Assembly: GCA_001657385.1 (NCBI GenBank)
Contig: LYSZ01000014.1
Span: 1-42,499, forward strand
Direction of reading: 5' to 3'
Origin: Parvularcula sp. BBD 1991-13
GTDB lineage: Bacteria; Pseudomonadota; Alphaproteobacteria; Caulobacterales; Parvularculaceae
Length of the DNA: 42,499 bases
The position numbers and the translations under genes are program-made. Shown here one piece after another: positions 25,243 through 33,128 of the stretch. Numbering within the stretch: the stretch's first letter is position 1; the number at the start of each line of letters is the position of its first letter. The notes under the pieces were generated by a model that saw only the letters and a program-made list of their open reading frames with translations, was not told the DNA's origin and made no database searches.

Positions 25243-25552
25243 CGATAGCCTCCTTCAGGTTGTCAACGGTCATTGCGGCGGGGAGCTTTTGACGCGCCCC
25301 GCCCGCCTTGTCGAAAATGTGCAGCGCCAGCGCCCGCTGGCCCTCCAGCATGTATTGCTTTTTGTCCGTAAGCGTTGGATCGACGGTGAAGATCCCGGCG
25401 AAGCCGAGAATGTCGGAAAGGACGCGCCGCCCGGTTTCGGTGCCGAACACCCGCCGGTAATCGTCGTCACGCGCAAGGCGTCGCTGTTCGCGTTCCTCCA
25501 TGGATGAAGAATGCGCGCCATACGGATCGATCAAGCCGGAACGATGGGTCAT
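25127..25552 (-). CDS. Bbp19-like phage protein
   Basis: The product is 141 residues. The central segment (DDYRRVFGTETGRRVLSDIL, GFAGIF, KKQYMLEGQRALAL) matches the Bbp19-like family found between portal and scaffold in many podoviruses; its function is unknown. The acidic C-terminal tail (about 38 residues) is encoded in the same DNA as the scaffold's Thr/Ser/Pro-rich start. The ATG at 25552 overlaps the portal stop (TGATG). Confidence 0.78.
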   Translation of the reverse strand: MTHRSGLIDPYGAHSSSMEEREQRRLARDDDYRRVFGTETGRRVLSDILGFAGIFTVDPTLTDKKQYMLEGQRALALHIFDKAGGARQKLPAAMTVDNLKEAIDDDGNDEPDDARDREPAIPDYEPAGDPLFGDDLIDGDE

Positions 25553-27186
25553 CACGCCGCCGCCCGCAAGCTCGCCGCCGCCTGCGCGCCGTCGCGGGCG
25601 GCCGACGCTCCGGCCTGCGCCTGCTCCAGCTCGGCCTGCGCGCGTCGCAGCTCGGCGCGGCGCTCGGCGAGTTCGATAACCTCGTCCTCCGAGCGGGTGT
25701 GACGCACCGGCGCGCCGGCCGCCGCCACGGCGTCGCGCAACATCGCCTTGATGTCGATCACGTCGAGGGCGTCCTCGTCATAGGCCGCCGCCGCTTCAAG
25801 CAACTGGAACACGCGCGCCGTCGTCTCCAGCTCGGAGGAACGCTGCGCCTGCGCCAGCGGCGAGGTGTAGGACCAGCCCAATTCCTCGTTGTTGAGGCTG
25901 GCGGGCGCCTGTTCGAGCCGGTTGCTGCGCTGCATGAGCGAGTGCGTGCGGTCGGCGACGCCGTTCAAAAACTCGCTTTCCCCGCGCGACACGATCGGCG
26001 TCATGGCCCGGAACCGGCTGTCGCGCCGGTCGTTCACTTCCGTTGCCGTCATCGCCGGGCCTTCGCGCGGCACCATCCAGTCGATGAAATAGATTTGCTC
26101 GATCTGCGCACGGACTTCGCGGACCATCTCCACGCCGATCGTCACGTCGCCGCCGTCCCATAGGCGGCGGATCAACTCCGCCCCGTCGGTCAAGAGCATG
26201 TTCTCCGCCGCGTTCATGCGGTTGCGCGCCCCCGCCCGCAGATCCAGCTTTTGCAGGGGCGACATATCCAGCAATGGCGGATTGGTCGCCAGTTCCGCCG
26301 CGCGGATGATTTCCTCCTGCATGGCGTTGAGAAGCCGCACCAGCGGGAGCGCCGTCCAGGCAAAGCCGGTGCCGTAGGTTTCCCCAGACTGGCGCGCGAT
26401 GCGGTAAATCTGGTAGGGGAAATCATCATACCCCGACACGCTGCAAATCTCGCGCGTATCCTCGCAATAGATCACCGAGACATAGCGCTTCGCAATGCCG
26501 GTCAGGTTGCGCAATTCATCAGTATTCGGCTCAACGGCGTGAATGAACATCAGCTTGTGGTCGAGCCGCGCGTTTTGCTCATGGCGCTTTTTCTGGATCT
26601 CGGCCGCGTTCGGAAAGCGCCGCGCGGCCTGATACAGCGTTTCCGGGTAATGACGGTAATTGACGTCGATCACGCCCTCGTCATTCTCGCGCCAGAAATT
26701 CTGCAATAGCGGGATGGCGCGAAAGACCGGATTGCCGCCGACGCGGGCCTGCCCGGCCCACTGGACGCCGTTGCCGAACTGCACCGCGTCGTAAACCGTT
26801 TCGATGCTCGACGTGCGGAAGGTCGATTGCGTGCCTGTCAGGAAACGGTGCATCCGCATTTGCGTGTCTTCAAGATACTCCTGTTCGTCGCGCGTCGCGT
26901 CGCGGTCCATCAGGATCGGCGCTACCCATGGCTGATAGGGCGACATCATGAACCCGTGCAGCGTCGCCGAAAGACGCTCCCCCGCGATAATGCCGGACGT
27001 ATCGACGATGCGCCGCTGGCGAAGCTGATTGCCCTCCTTCGCCAGCACGAACGAGCGCTTGGGTGCGAACCATTTCAGGATTTCACGCCATTGCGCCTCG
27101 TGCGTCGAACGGCCCGAGCGCAGATCCTCGAACGCTTGGGTGATGTAGGTTTTCAGCTTCTTGGCGGCGCCGTCCTCGATTTTCAT
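25552..27186 (-). CDS. Portal protein (T7 gp8-like head-tail connector)
   Basis: The product is 544 residues, the size of T7-family portals. Recognisable segments include the N-terminal WREILKWFAPKRS, SATLHGFMMSPYQPWVAP, GYDDFPYQIYRIARQSGETY, PREGPAMTATEVNDRRDSR, and a C-terminal alanine-rich coiled coil that would form the portal barrel. The ATG at 27186 has a GAGG site. The portal is the dodecameric ring through which DNA enters and leaves. Confidence 0.9.
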   Translation of the reverse strand: MKIEDGAAKKLKTYITQAFEDLRSGRSTHEAQWREILKWFAPKRSFVLAKEGNQLRQRRIVDTSGIIAGERLSATLHGFMMSPYQPWVAPILMDRDATRDEQEYLEDTQMRMHRFLTGTQSTFRTSSIETVYDAVQFGNGVQWAGQARVGGNPVFRAIPLLQNFWRENDEGVIDVNYRHYPETLYQAARRFPNAAEIQKKRHEQNARLDHKLMFIHAVEPNTDELRNLTGIAKRYVSVIYCEDTREICSVSGYDDFPYQIYRIARQSGETYGTGFAWTALPLVRLLNAMQEEIIRAAELATNPPLLDMSPLQKLDLRAGARNRMNAAENMLLTDGAELIRRLWDGGDVTIGVEMVREVRAQIEQIYFIDWMVPREGPAMTATEVNDRRDSRFRAMTPIVSRGESEFLNGVADRTHSLMQRSNRLEQAPASLNNEELGWSYTSPLAQAQRSSELETTARVFQLLEAAAAYDEDALDVIDIKAMLRDAVAAAGAPVRHTRSEDEVIELAERRAELRRAQAELEQAQAGASAARDGAQAAASLRAAA

Positions 27187-27188
27187 GG

Positions 27189-27458
27189 CTACCTCAACAG
27201 CGCGCCGCGGCCGCGATTGCCCGCGAAGCCGAATTTGAAGTCGCCCATCACGCGCGGTTGCGGTGGCGCCGGGTCGGTGATTTGCCGGTTCGTGTTTTGG
27301 CTGTCCTGCGTCGCCCGGCGGTTGGAGAGGATGAGCCGCGCCCGCCCGCCCCGCGCCCGGCGGCGGCGCGCCTCGTTGGCGACGCGCTGCGCGGTGCGGC
27401 TTTCCGCTTCCGGCGCCGGCGGCGCTTCCTGTTCTACGTTGGTGATGCGCGGTCCCAT
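27189..27458 (-). CDS. Small unknown protein between terminase and portal
   Basis: The product is 89 residues, Arg- and Ala-rich and probably disordered, ending GNRGRGALLR. An excellent GGGAGG site precedes ATG 27458. Similar small basic proteins sit between TerL and portal in other temperate podoviruses, but no function is known to me. Confidence 0.6.
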   Translation of the reverse strand: MGPRITNVEQEAPPAPEAESRTAQRVANEARRRRARGGRARLILSNRRATQDSQNTNRQITDPAPPQPRVMGDFKFGFAGNRGRGALLR

Positions 27459-27467
27459 GAAACCTCC

Positions 27468-29018
27468 CTAGACGTGGTGAACGACTTCGCCCTGTTCCTC
27501 GTAGGAACGATCCGGCGGCGGTGAATATGGATGCTGCGCAGCGCCGCCATACTGTTCCGAAGCTTCAAGGCTCGGCGCGGCGTGCGCCATCGCGGCGTAT
27601 TGAAGGCCGTCATGCGGGTCCGACCATTGGTTCTTGTCGATCTTGTAGACGACCTTGCCTGTGGTGTTTTGCTGCTTTAACAGTCTGTACCCGGATGCAA
27701 AGCCGCGCCGGATCTCGGGGCACTTTTTCCGGCATACGACCAGCCTCGGGCCGCCGCCGCGCAACGCCCGCCCGCGCAAATAGGTTTTCACCGACGCGAC
27801 GCGCGGATCAATCTTGTTTGTATAGGGAAAATATATCGGGCAAGTGCGGAGTTTTTCCATCACGCCCAGCATAAATTGCTGGTACCACCGCTTTTCCTCG
27901 TTGTCGCGCGCCTTGGAAGCCGGATCGAAGGAAAACACATAGCCGCCCTGCACGCACCACGGCCGATAGCGTAGCAGCATCATCTCCGCGACTTCCGCGC
28001 CAAAGACCCGCCCGTTCGTGATCACGTCGGGCGGCGGGACCGCTTCGTCAAAGACCAAGAGGCGCGCATCGCTATCGACCTGGGTGAAGATCGCCGCCGG
28101 CCGGTTGCCCTGATCGACGCCGATCACGATCCGGCGTTTCGGCTCCGGTTGCAGGTCGTCAACCTCGCAATCGATGTCGTATTCCGGATAGACCGGCGTA
28201 CCGTGCCGCGACATGCCGATTTCATTTCGGATAAACCGGCGGATCTGCCATTCTTCCATGGATCGGGCGAGCCAGTTGTAATAATCCGGATTCTGGCGCC
28301 GCAGCGCTTTCAAGTTCTCCGCATTTGGAGAAAAACCGGACGGCTGAATAAACACCTCGACATTCGGTTTCGGGTTCTCGTAAACGTCGCGGTAAAACCA
28401 GCTATCCTCATCCGGCGCGTTAAGGTCGCCGAAGATGCCCGAATACGCCGGCGGCGCGACAACGCTCGGGTCCGGCTTCTCGTTCATGTAGGCGCGCCCG
28501 ACCCGCTGCGCCATCAGGCCGAGCGAGCCCTCGGGGATTTCATCGGCTTCATTCAGCCACCATGCGGTCGGTTGAAATCCCCGGATGAAGCTTTCGACGT
28601 CCTGGTCGCCGAAAGCGCGAAACAGGATCGTCATGTGGCACGCGCCGGCGTCGTAATCATCCCAGCGGAAATCAAACTGCATCAAGCCTTCGGAGTTCGT
28701 GGACCACACGCCGTTGTACTTGAATTTCGTTCCCTTCGGATATTCGGTCTTCGGAAACATGGTCCGCACGCTCGGGATCAGCGTATCGTGCATCCGGCGG
28801 TAGTTCATCCGGACCGCGACGATGACCGCTTTACGAATGCCGTCTTTTGTGCTGGGGTGTTGAAGCTTCGTGACCTGAAGGCATTTCATGACTCCCGTTG
28901 TCGTTTTCGCGCTCCCCACGGGGCCGACAATAAACGCCTGTTCGCTGACAGAGTTCAGCCATCCATTCGCGACCGGCCCCGGCGGTTGGTACTGCAAGTA
29001 GAAGCCTGCATCTTCCAT
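27468..29018 (-). CDS. terL: Terminase large subunit
   Basis: The product is 516 residues. An ATPase domain carries Walker A GPVGSAKT (residues 32-39) and a Walker B segment, WWLNEADEIPE. A nuclease-like region begins with IGVDQGNRPAAIF, with a conserved Asp. The motor packages DNA through the portal. The ATG at 29018 overlaps the upstream stop (TGATG). Confidence 0.92.
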   Translation of the reverse strand: MEDAGFYLQYQPPGPVANGWLNSVSEQAFIVGPVGSAKTTTGVMKCLQVTKLQHPSTKDGIRKAVIVAVRMNYRRMHDTLIPSVRTMFPKTEYPKGTKFKYNGVWSTNSEGLMQFDFRWDDYDAGACHMTILFRAFGDQDVESFIRGFQPTAWWLNEADEIPEGSLGLMAQRVGRAYMNEKPDPSVVAPPAYSGIFGDLNAPDEDSWFYRDVYENPKPNVEVFIQPSGFSPNAENLKALRRQNPDYYNWLARSMEEWQIRRFIRNEIGMSRHGTPVYPEYDIDCEVDDLQPEPKRRIVIGVDQGNRPAAIFTQVDSDARLLVFDEAVPPPDVITNGRVFGAEVAEMMLLRYRPWCVQGGYVFSFDPASKARDNEEKRWYQQFMLGVMEKLRTCPIYFPYTNKIDPRVASVKTYLRGRALRGGGPRLVVCRKKCPEIRRGFASGYRLLKQQNTTGKVVYKIDKNQWSDPHDGLQYAAMAHAAPSLEASEQYGGAAQHPYSPPPDRSYEEQGEVVHHV

Positions 29019-29326
29019 CACGCCCGCACCCTCACCCCCAGCAAGCGGTCCCAAGTTTTGCGGATCTCGCCCTCGGTTTTCAAAACCCCTCCCGATACGG
29101 AACGATAGGGGGAGGCGGGGAACGGGGGGCGCCTCGCCTCGCGGGGGGCGGGGTCGGCGAGGCCCCCGGTGGGGTCGGCGATCACGCGAGCCGTCGCCAT
29201 CGCGCGGCGCGGGGCGACCGGGCGGGCGGCGGCCATGCTCGCCGCGCGGCGCGCATGGCCGCCGCCCTCTAATCTGTGATTAGAGGGCGAAGGGGCATCA
29301 AAGCGAGGGAAATCAATCACTTGCAT
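29018..29326 (-). CDS. Small unknown protein between terminase subunits
   Basis: The product is 102 residues from ATG 29326, which overlaps the end of the small terminase gene; GAGGG lies upstream. It is basic, with an alanine-rich middle and a well-ordered C-terminus, TEGEIRKTWDRLLGVRVRA. Its stop overlaps the TerL start, supporting reality of the frame. No family recognised; a read-through frame in GC-rich DNA remains possible. Confidence 0.5.
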   Translation of the reverse strand: MQVIDFPRFDAPSPSNHRLEGGGHARRAASMAAARPVAPRRAMATARVIADPTGGLADPAPREARRPPFPASPYRSVSGGVLKTEGEIRKTWDRLLGVRVRA

Positions 29327-29900
29327 TGATCGTGCGACCCTCGACTTGTGCGACCTTCGCCGGATCGTCGCCGCTAAGTGCTTGATTTTGTTTAGGCGGT
29401 CCATATTGCGCCAGTTCCGCCGGATCGCCGCGTTCGCCGCCACGGATCGCAGGCCCGGCCCGCTCGCCCTCGCCGAAAACCAGCGTGATCGGCGCGAAGC
29501 CCTCGCCCGCGTCGAGCGCGATCGTCTGGGGCATCTTGGACGCCACATAGGGCGCGAGACTGTCACACGCTTTCAGCCAGAGCCTCGCCGCCTCCTTGTC
29601 CGAAACCCCGAAATGCCGCGCAACCTCGCCCGGCGTCATGCTGACAACCGACGCCAGCGCGACCAGCGGATGACGCTTGGTCTTGAGGATGTAATCGACG
29701 ACGCCCGCCGTGTTGACATTGCGCGAACCCGGCTTGCGCCCTCGCCCCGACCACGCCCGCACTTCCCCGCCCTTGATCGCGTCCTCGCCCGCCTCAAACG
29801 AGGCGAACAATTCCGCCTGCTCATCATCGCCAAGCTCGCCGTCGCCGTCCTCCCGCCCGGCGGCTTCCTTGATCGCAGCGCTGACGCCTTTGACCGTCAT
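29313..29900 (-). CDS. terS: Terminase small subunit
   Basis: The product is 195 residues. An acidic N-terminus is followed by GRGRKPGSRNVNTAG and a helical region with a helix-turn-helix feel (MTPGEVARHFGVSDKEAARLW). It would recognise the packaging site and hand DNA to TerL. The gene is the first of the late operon and is transcribed away from the dyad-symmetric region. Assignment rests on position and HTH pattern; the family match is moderate. Confidence 0.7.
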   Translation of the reverse strand: MTVKGVSAAIKEAAGREDGDGELGDDEQAELFASFEAGEDAIKGGEVRAWSGRGRKPGSRNVNTAGVVDYILKTKRHPLVALASVVSMTPGEVARHFGVSDKEAARLWLKACDSLAPYVASKMPQTIALDAGEGFAPITLVFGEGERAGPAIRGGERGDPAELAQYGPPKQNQALSGDDPAKVAQVEGRTINASD

Positions 29901-30015
29901 CTTTCCAAAAGCCCATTGTTTAGATCCAATGGCGCAGCATCATAACGCTTGCCCTCGCAATGCGTCGTTCAGGTCGATGCAAGCGGCGAAAGCATTAGAT
30001 TTTATGCTGACGATT

Positions 30016-30033
30016 GACGCATGACGATGCGTC
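30016..30033. repeat. GACGCAT palindrome near the late-gene start
   Basis: GACGCAT (30016-30022), spacer GACG, and ATGCGTC (30027-30033) form a perfect 7-bp inverted repeat. It lies 14 bases left of the dyad element and upstream of the small terminase gene, so it may bind a late regulator. Confidence 0.5.
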
Positions 30034-30046
30034 GCGCGATTGATCA

Positions 30047-30291
30047 TGTGACGCCGCATCACAAGCAAACGCCGTAAGCGTCACATATTTTTCTGCTCTA
30101 TATCAACTGGTTATATATCTTGTGACGGTTGTGATGTTTGTGATGCCACCTCTACATGCGCGCGCGCGAGCGCACACATATGCAGCACTGGCCGTCACAA
30201 ACGGCACAAGCGGCACAATGCCAGTAAGTAATTGATAGACTTACGCTCTTTATGTGACGCATACAGCGTAGTTATGTGACGCCGCGTCACA
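30047..30291. repeat. 245-bp dyad-symmetric iteron element (candidate origin or master operator)
   Basis: The element is symmetric about 30169 with no length difference between halves. Outer blocks are TGTGACGCCGCATCACA (30047-30063) and TGTGACGCCGCGTCACA (30275-30291). Middle blocks are 19-bp copies at 30069-30087 and, inverted, 30251-30269, differing at two positions. Inner arrays are three tandem 9-mers TTGTGAYGN at 30120-30146 and three inverted copies at 30192-30218. The centre (30153-30184) is almost entirely alternating purine-pyrimidine, including a CG run that could adopt Z-DNA. Iterons, symmetry and divergent operons argue for an origin, pac site or nucleoprotein switch; which one is unknown. 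Confidence 0.85.
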
Positions 30292-30443
30292 CACCCCCAA
30301 ACCCATAGGCTAGAGCCATTAAAGCCTAGCGCTCTCGGGGTGCGGGCGCAAGGCGCTGATGAGTTCAACCCCGCCCCGCATGGGTCGGGGAATTAAATCC
30401 CCGCGCAAACAAAACTGAAGTTCAAAAAAGTTTTCTCTGTATA

Positions 30444-30472
30444 TTGACAATAGGGTCAAGCGGTCCTATTTG
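30444..30472 (+). promoter_or_regulatory. Sigma70-type promoter for the rightward early operon
   Basis: TTGACA (30444-30449) and TATTTG (30467-30472) are separated by 17 bases. They lie 38 bases before the first rightward gene with its GGAG site. The -35 is a perfect consensus; the -10 is moderate. Confidence 0.65.
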
Positions 30473-30509
30473 CTTTGTCATCAACTGGCAAACTATCGGA
30501 GTACGTTTT

Positions 30510-30770
30510 ATGTCTACCAATCTATCAATCCCATTCTTCGAGGGAGTTTCCGACGGCGGTGACTGTTTTTCCCCCGGCAATCCCTATTTTTATTCCTCGC
30601 CCTGTCACATGGCTTTTGAAGCCGGCCGCCACGCCTCAACATTTGAGGGGCTTTATCGAATCGAAAGCGCCTTTCAGTCTCTCGGCTATTCGATCCGCCT
30701 ACAGCTTAAAGAAGGCGGCAAACAAATAATCCGTATTGACTATAAATACGGCACTGTGCGGGTAGCTTAA
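30510..30770 (+). CDS. Small unknown early protein
   Basis: The product is 86 residues starting at ATG 30510, which has a GGAG site (30498-30501). It has no family I recognise; it is soluble, with an aromatic-rich N-terminal half (NPYFYSSPCHMAFEAG) and a basic strand-rich C-terminus. It is the first gene after the promoter at 30444, so it may be an early host-takeover or anti-restriction factor; that is inference from position. Confidence 0.6.
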   Translation: MSTNLSIPFFEGVSDGGDCFSPGNPYFYSSPCHMAFEAGRHASTFEGLYRIESAFQSLGYSIRLQLKEGGKQIIRIDYKYGTVRVA

Positions 30771-30794
30771 AATAGGGAAATAGGATCGCAAGTC

Positions 30795-31598
30795 ATGGCA
30801 AAACTCACAAAACCACAAATGAAGGCGCATAATGAAGCGCTTAGAATACTGAGAAAAGATCGCCTTACGGACGATGAACGCGATTATGTTTTTACAAACT
30901 TTCATCCCGGCACTGAACACATGAACGGGGCGGCGGGGGCATTCTTTACCCCTCCGAGCCTCGCAAATGACGCAACGATCGGCGTTTCCGGCCGAGTGCT
31001 GGACCTATGCGCAGGCATAGGCACTCTTGCTGCTCATGTGCATTGGGGCTCACAATATGACCACAGCAAAAGGACTAGTCTTGACGTAACATGCGTAGAA
31101 ATAAATCCGCGCTATGTGGAAATCGGCCGCAAGCTCTGTCCTTGGGCAAATTGGATCAACGCGGACATTTTCAAACTAAATCCGTCCAAACTAGGTCGTT
31201 TTGATTGGGTCATCAGTAATCCCCCGTTTGGCACCGTCAGCCGTACAGGCAACGCACCCCGCTACAGCGGCCGTCATTTTGACTTGCATGTACTCGATAT
31301 AGCGGCTGAATACTCAGATTACGCTGCTTTTATTCTACCTGCGATGTCCGCGCCGTTCAAATACTCGGGCAACCGGTTTTATGAGCGATTGGAAAACAGC
31401 CGCGGCGCCGAGTATGAACGACATACCGGCGCAATGCTACAACCTCACGTCGGCATTGATTGCACGGTGTATAAGGACGATTGGAAAGACGTTAGCCCGG
31501 CCATCGAAGTTGTTGAGGCTGATTTCTCAAGCATACAGCGCAACGCCTTGGCGCGATTAGAAGGCTCGCAACAGCTCGATCTGCTTGCAGCCGAGTAA
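30795..31598 (+). CDS. N6-adenine DNA methyltransferase
   Basis: The product is 267 residues. It has FFTPPSLA before a SAM-binding motif I (VLDLCAGIGTLA, residues 68-79) and a catalytic NPPF motif (142-145), the signature of amino-methyltransferases. No restriction partner is nearby, so it is an orphan enzyme that may protect phage DNA or alter methylation-controlled transcription. The target is unknown. The sequence is not of the CcrM type. An AGGA site precedes ATG 30795. Confidence 0.85.
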   Translation: MAKLTKPQMKAHNEALRILRKDRLTDDERDYVFTNFHPGTEHMNGAAGAFFTPPSLANDATIGVSGRVLDLCAGIGTLAAHVHWGSQYDHSKRTSLDVTCVEINPRYVEIGRKLCPWANWINADIFKLNPSKLGRFDWVISNPPFGTVSRTGNAPRYSGRHFDLHVLDIAAEYSDYAAFILPAMSAPFKYSGNRFYERLENSRGAEYERHTGAMLQPHVGIDCTVYKDDWKDVSPAIEVVEADFSSIQRNALARLEGSQQLDLLAAE

Positions 31599-31667
31599 AC
31601 AGAAATTGCGGCGGGCACATGGATGCCCGCCCCTTCAGCATCAACACATCACAAAAAGAGATTGGCT

Positions 31668-31952
31668 ATGACCCATCATGAAATAGCGATGGAAATACAA
31701 GCGACCGTCACAATCACATACTCAGTAGACGCTGCACTGACTAAAGAGCAAATTGAAAAAATAGTCTGCGAGCACCTTTCAACCCTCGACGATGCTTCGC
31801 CCATGGGCTTTGCAGATGGCGAGTTTGTTTTCGATACAGACATGGCGCCAGCCGTAGCGCAATTCCATGAAGATCATTGCGGTTTTCTGTCTGCGGATAT
31901 CATCGAGATAAAAGAAGAAGCTGAACTATACGCGCCGGGATCGTCGCAATGA
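31668..31952 (+). CDS. Small unknown protein between methyltransferases
   Basis: The product is 94 residues from ATG 31668, preceded by AAGAGA. It is acidic with ITYSVDAALTKEQIEKIV near the N-terminus and an aspartate- and glutamate-rich C-terminal half. The stop overlaps the next start (ATGA). No family recognised. An acidic small protein in an early operon could be a DNA mimic, but there is no specific evidence. Confidence 0.6.
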   Translation: MTHHEIAMEIQATVTITYSVDAALTKEQIEKIVCEHLSTLDDASPMGFADGEFVFDTDMAPAVAQFHEDHCGFLSADIIEIKEEAELYAPGSSQ

Positions 31953-32623
31953 AAGTCCTGATCGCCTGCGAAGCCTCCGGCACCGTGCGCCGCGCGTTTG
32001 AAGCGCGCGGCCACGACGCTTGGTCGTGCGACATCCGCCCGGCCGAGGACAAATCAAACCGTCATATCCGAGACGACGTCAGAAACCATCTGGAGGGCTG
32101 GGATTGCATCATCGTCGCGCACCCGCCTTGCACGCGCCTGTGCAATTCGGGCGTGCGCTGGCTTCACAAGCCGCCGCCGGGGCGCTCTCTGGATGAAATG
32201 TGGGCTGAGCTGGAGGAAGGAGCCGCCCTCTTCTCCGATCTCTGGAATGCGAAATGCCCTCGGGTCGCCGTGGAAAATCCGGTCATGCACAAACACGCGA
32301 AAAAGCGGATACGTAATTATCAACCTTTCGCGCAATCCTTTCATCCATGGCACTTCGGAACCGATCCGGCCGGGCCGGACAACGAGAAGAAGCGCACCTG
32401 CCTTTGGTTGCGCGGCCTGCCGCCCTTGAGGGCTACAGGGACGCTTGACGGGTTCAGCGCGCGCGCGCGGGTGCATAAGATGGGTCCGGGGGCGGATCGC
32501 GGTTTGGAGCGCTCGCGCTTTTTTCCGGGCATCGCCGACGCCATGGCCGATCAATGGGGGCCTTTGGGACCGCCGCCGGAGTTCGAGCCGGAAGAACAAT
32601 TCGTCCTTCCCCTCGCCGCTTAA
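31949..32623 (+). CDS. DNA cytosine methyltransferase-like protein
   Basis: The product is 224 residues. It opens with a Rossmann strand (MKVLIACEASGTVRRAFEARGHDAW), then has the catalytic-loop motif HPPC (58-61) and VAVENPV (about 106-112), as in C5-cytosine methyltransferases. It is shorter than a full Dcm enzyme and lacks an evident target-recognition domain and a clear QxRxR motif. Similar short proteins are common in phages; activity is uncertain. It ends at a strong hairpin. Confidence 0.7.
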   Translation: MKVLIACEASGTVRRAFEARGHDAWSCDIRPAEDKSNRHIRDDVRNHLEGWDCIIVAHPPCTRLCNSGVRWLHKPPPGRSLDEMWAELEEGAALFSDLWNAKCPRVAVENPVMHKHAKKRIRNYQPFAQSFHPWHFGTDPAGPDNEKKRTCLWLRGLPPLRATGTLDGFSARARVHKMGPGADRGLERSRFFPGIADAMADQWGPLGPPPEFEPEEQFVLPLAA

Positions 32624-32662
32624 AAAAACGCCCGCCGGGGCCATAGGCTCAAACCGGCGGGC
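32622..32662 (-). terminator. Intrinsic terminator for the leftward early operon
   Basis: GCCCGCCGG (32630-32638) and its 9-bp complement CCGGCGGGC (32654-32662) form a hairpin. Read on the minus strand it is followed by seven U residues (A-run at 32622-32628). It therefore terminates transcription coming leftward through the replication operon. On the plus strand the hairpin lacks a U-run, but it may stabilise the methyltransferase mRNA. Confidence 0.85.
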
Positions 32663-32695
32663 CGCCTCAACTGGCATGTCGAAGCAATTTCAGCT

Positions 32696-32941
32696 ATGTC
32701 CGGAATCATGACCGAACGCAAGATCGAAACCGGGAGCGATTTGCGCGATGCACGCCTTGAGTTGGGCCTGAACATGGCGCAATTCGGTCGCGCCTTGGGT
32801 TATACCGGCACGGACAAGAACCTCAATCGAATGATAGGTCGTTACGAAAACGGCGAGCGGGACATTCCCGCACACGTCGCCTTGCTGACTGAGTGCTTCC
32901 TGCAAGGCGCACGCCCGTCGAGCTGGCCTAGCGTGATTTGA
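32696..32941 (+). CDS. Small HTH protein, antisense to the early operon's end
   Basis: The product is 81 residues from ATG 32696, or 77 from ATG 32708. It has an XRE-like HTH (LRDARLELGLNMAQFGRALG) and a YENGERDIP segment typical of the third helix. It is on the plus strand while the replication operon runs leftward through it to the terminator at 32622-32662; its end overlaps the end of the 32928-33128 gene by 14 bases. Regulation by transcriptional interference is possible. Confidence 0.65.
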   Translation: MSGIMTERKIETGSDLRDARLELGLNMAQFGRALGYTGTDKNLNRMIGRYENGERDIPAHVALLTECFLQGARPSSWPSVI

Positions 32942-33128
32942 ACGCCTTTTCATTGCGATAAACCTGCACCGTCACCATCACGACCGCGCCGCCTTCCTCG
33001 CGCACATCGTCCGCAATACAGGCCGATTTCAGGCGCGGCTTACGCCCAAGCTCGTCGAGCGACATTCCCGTCAGAGACGCCGCCAAGGCGCCCGCCCTGT
33101 CCGTCAGCGACTGCGATTCCTTGCTCAT
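32928..33128 (-). CDS. Small unknown protein at the end of the early operon
   Basis: The product is 66 residues. It begins MSKESQSLTDRAGALAASL, contains SLDELGRKPRLKS, and ends with VTVQVYRNEKAFKSR. The start overlaps the preceding gene's stop (ATGA). No family recognised. Confidence 0.55.
   Translation of the reverse strand: MSKESQSLTDRAGALAASLTGMSLDELGRKPRLKSACIADDVREEGGAVVMVTVQVYRNEKAFKSR

Larger units (their letters stand above)
29901..30509. other. 609-base divergent control region
   Basis: The stretch separates the leftward late operon from a rightward early operon and holds no credible gene. It contains a GACGCAT-GACG-ATGCGTC palindrome (30016-30033), the 245-bp dyad-symmetric element (30047-30291), a TAGGCT/AGCCTA hairpin (30306-30328), a CGGGGA/TCCCCG hairpin (30386-30403) and a sigma70-type promoter (30444-30472). 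The AT content is higher than in the surrounding genes. It is the prime location for a replication origin, packaging site or switch. Confidence 0.7.

Noticed and set aside
29348-29360. 13-base match GTGCGACCTTCGC with 41998-42010
   Set aside because: A match of this length is expected by chance in 42 kb, and the left copy lies inside the small terminase coding sequence.
30153-30184. Alternating CG/CA tract as a simple-sequence repeat or assembly artefact
   Set aside because: It lies at the exact centre of the dyad element and its mirrored half keeps the alternation, so it is part of that structure.
30358-30403. CTGATGAG motif near a GC-rich hairpin, recalling a hammerhead ribozyme core
   Set aside because: The required GAAA after stem II is absent and the flanking stems do not close.
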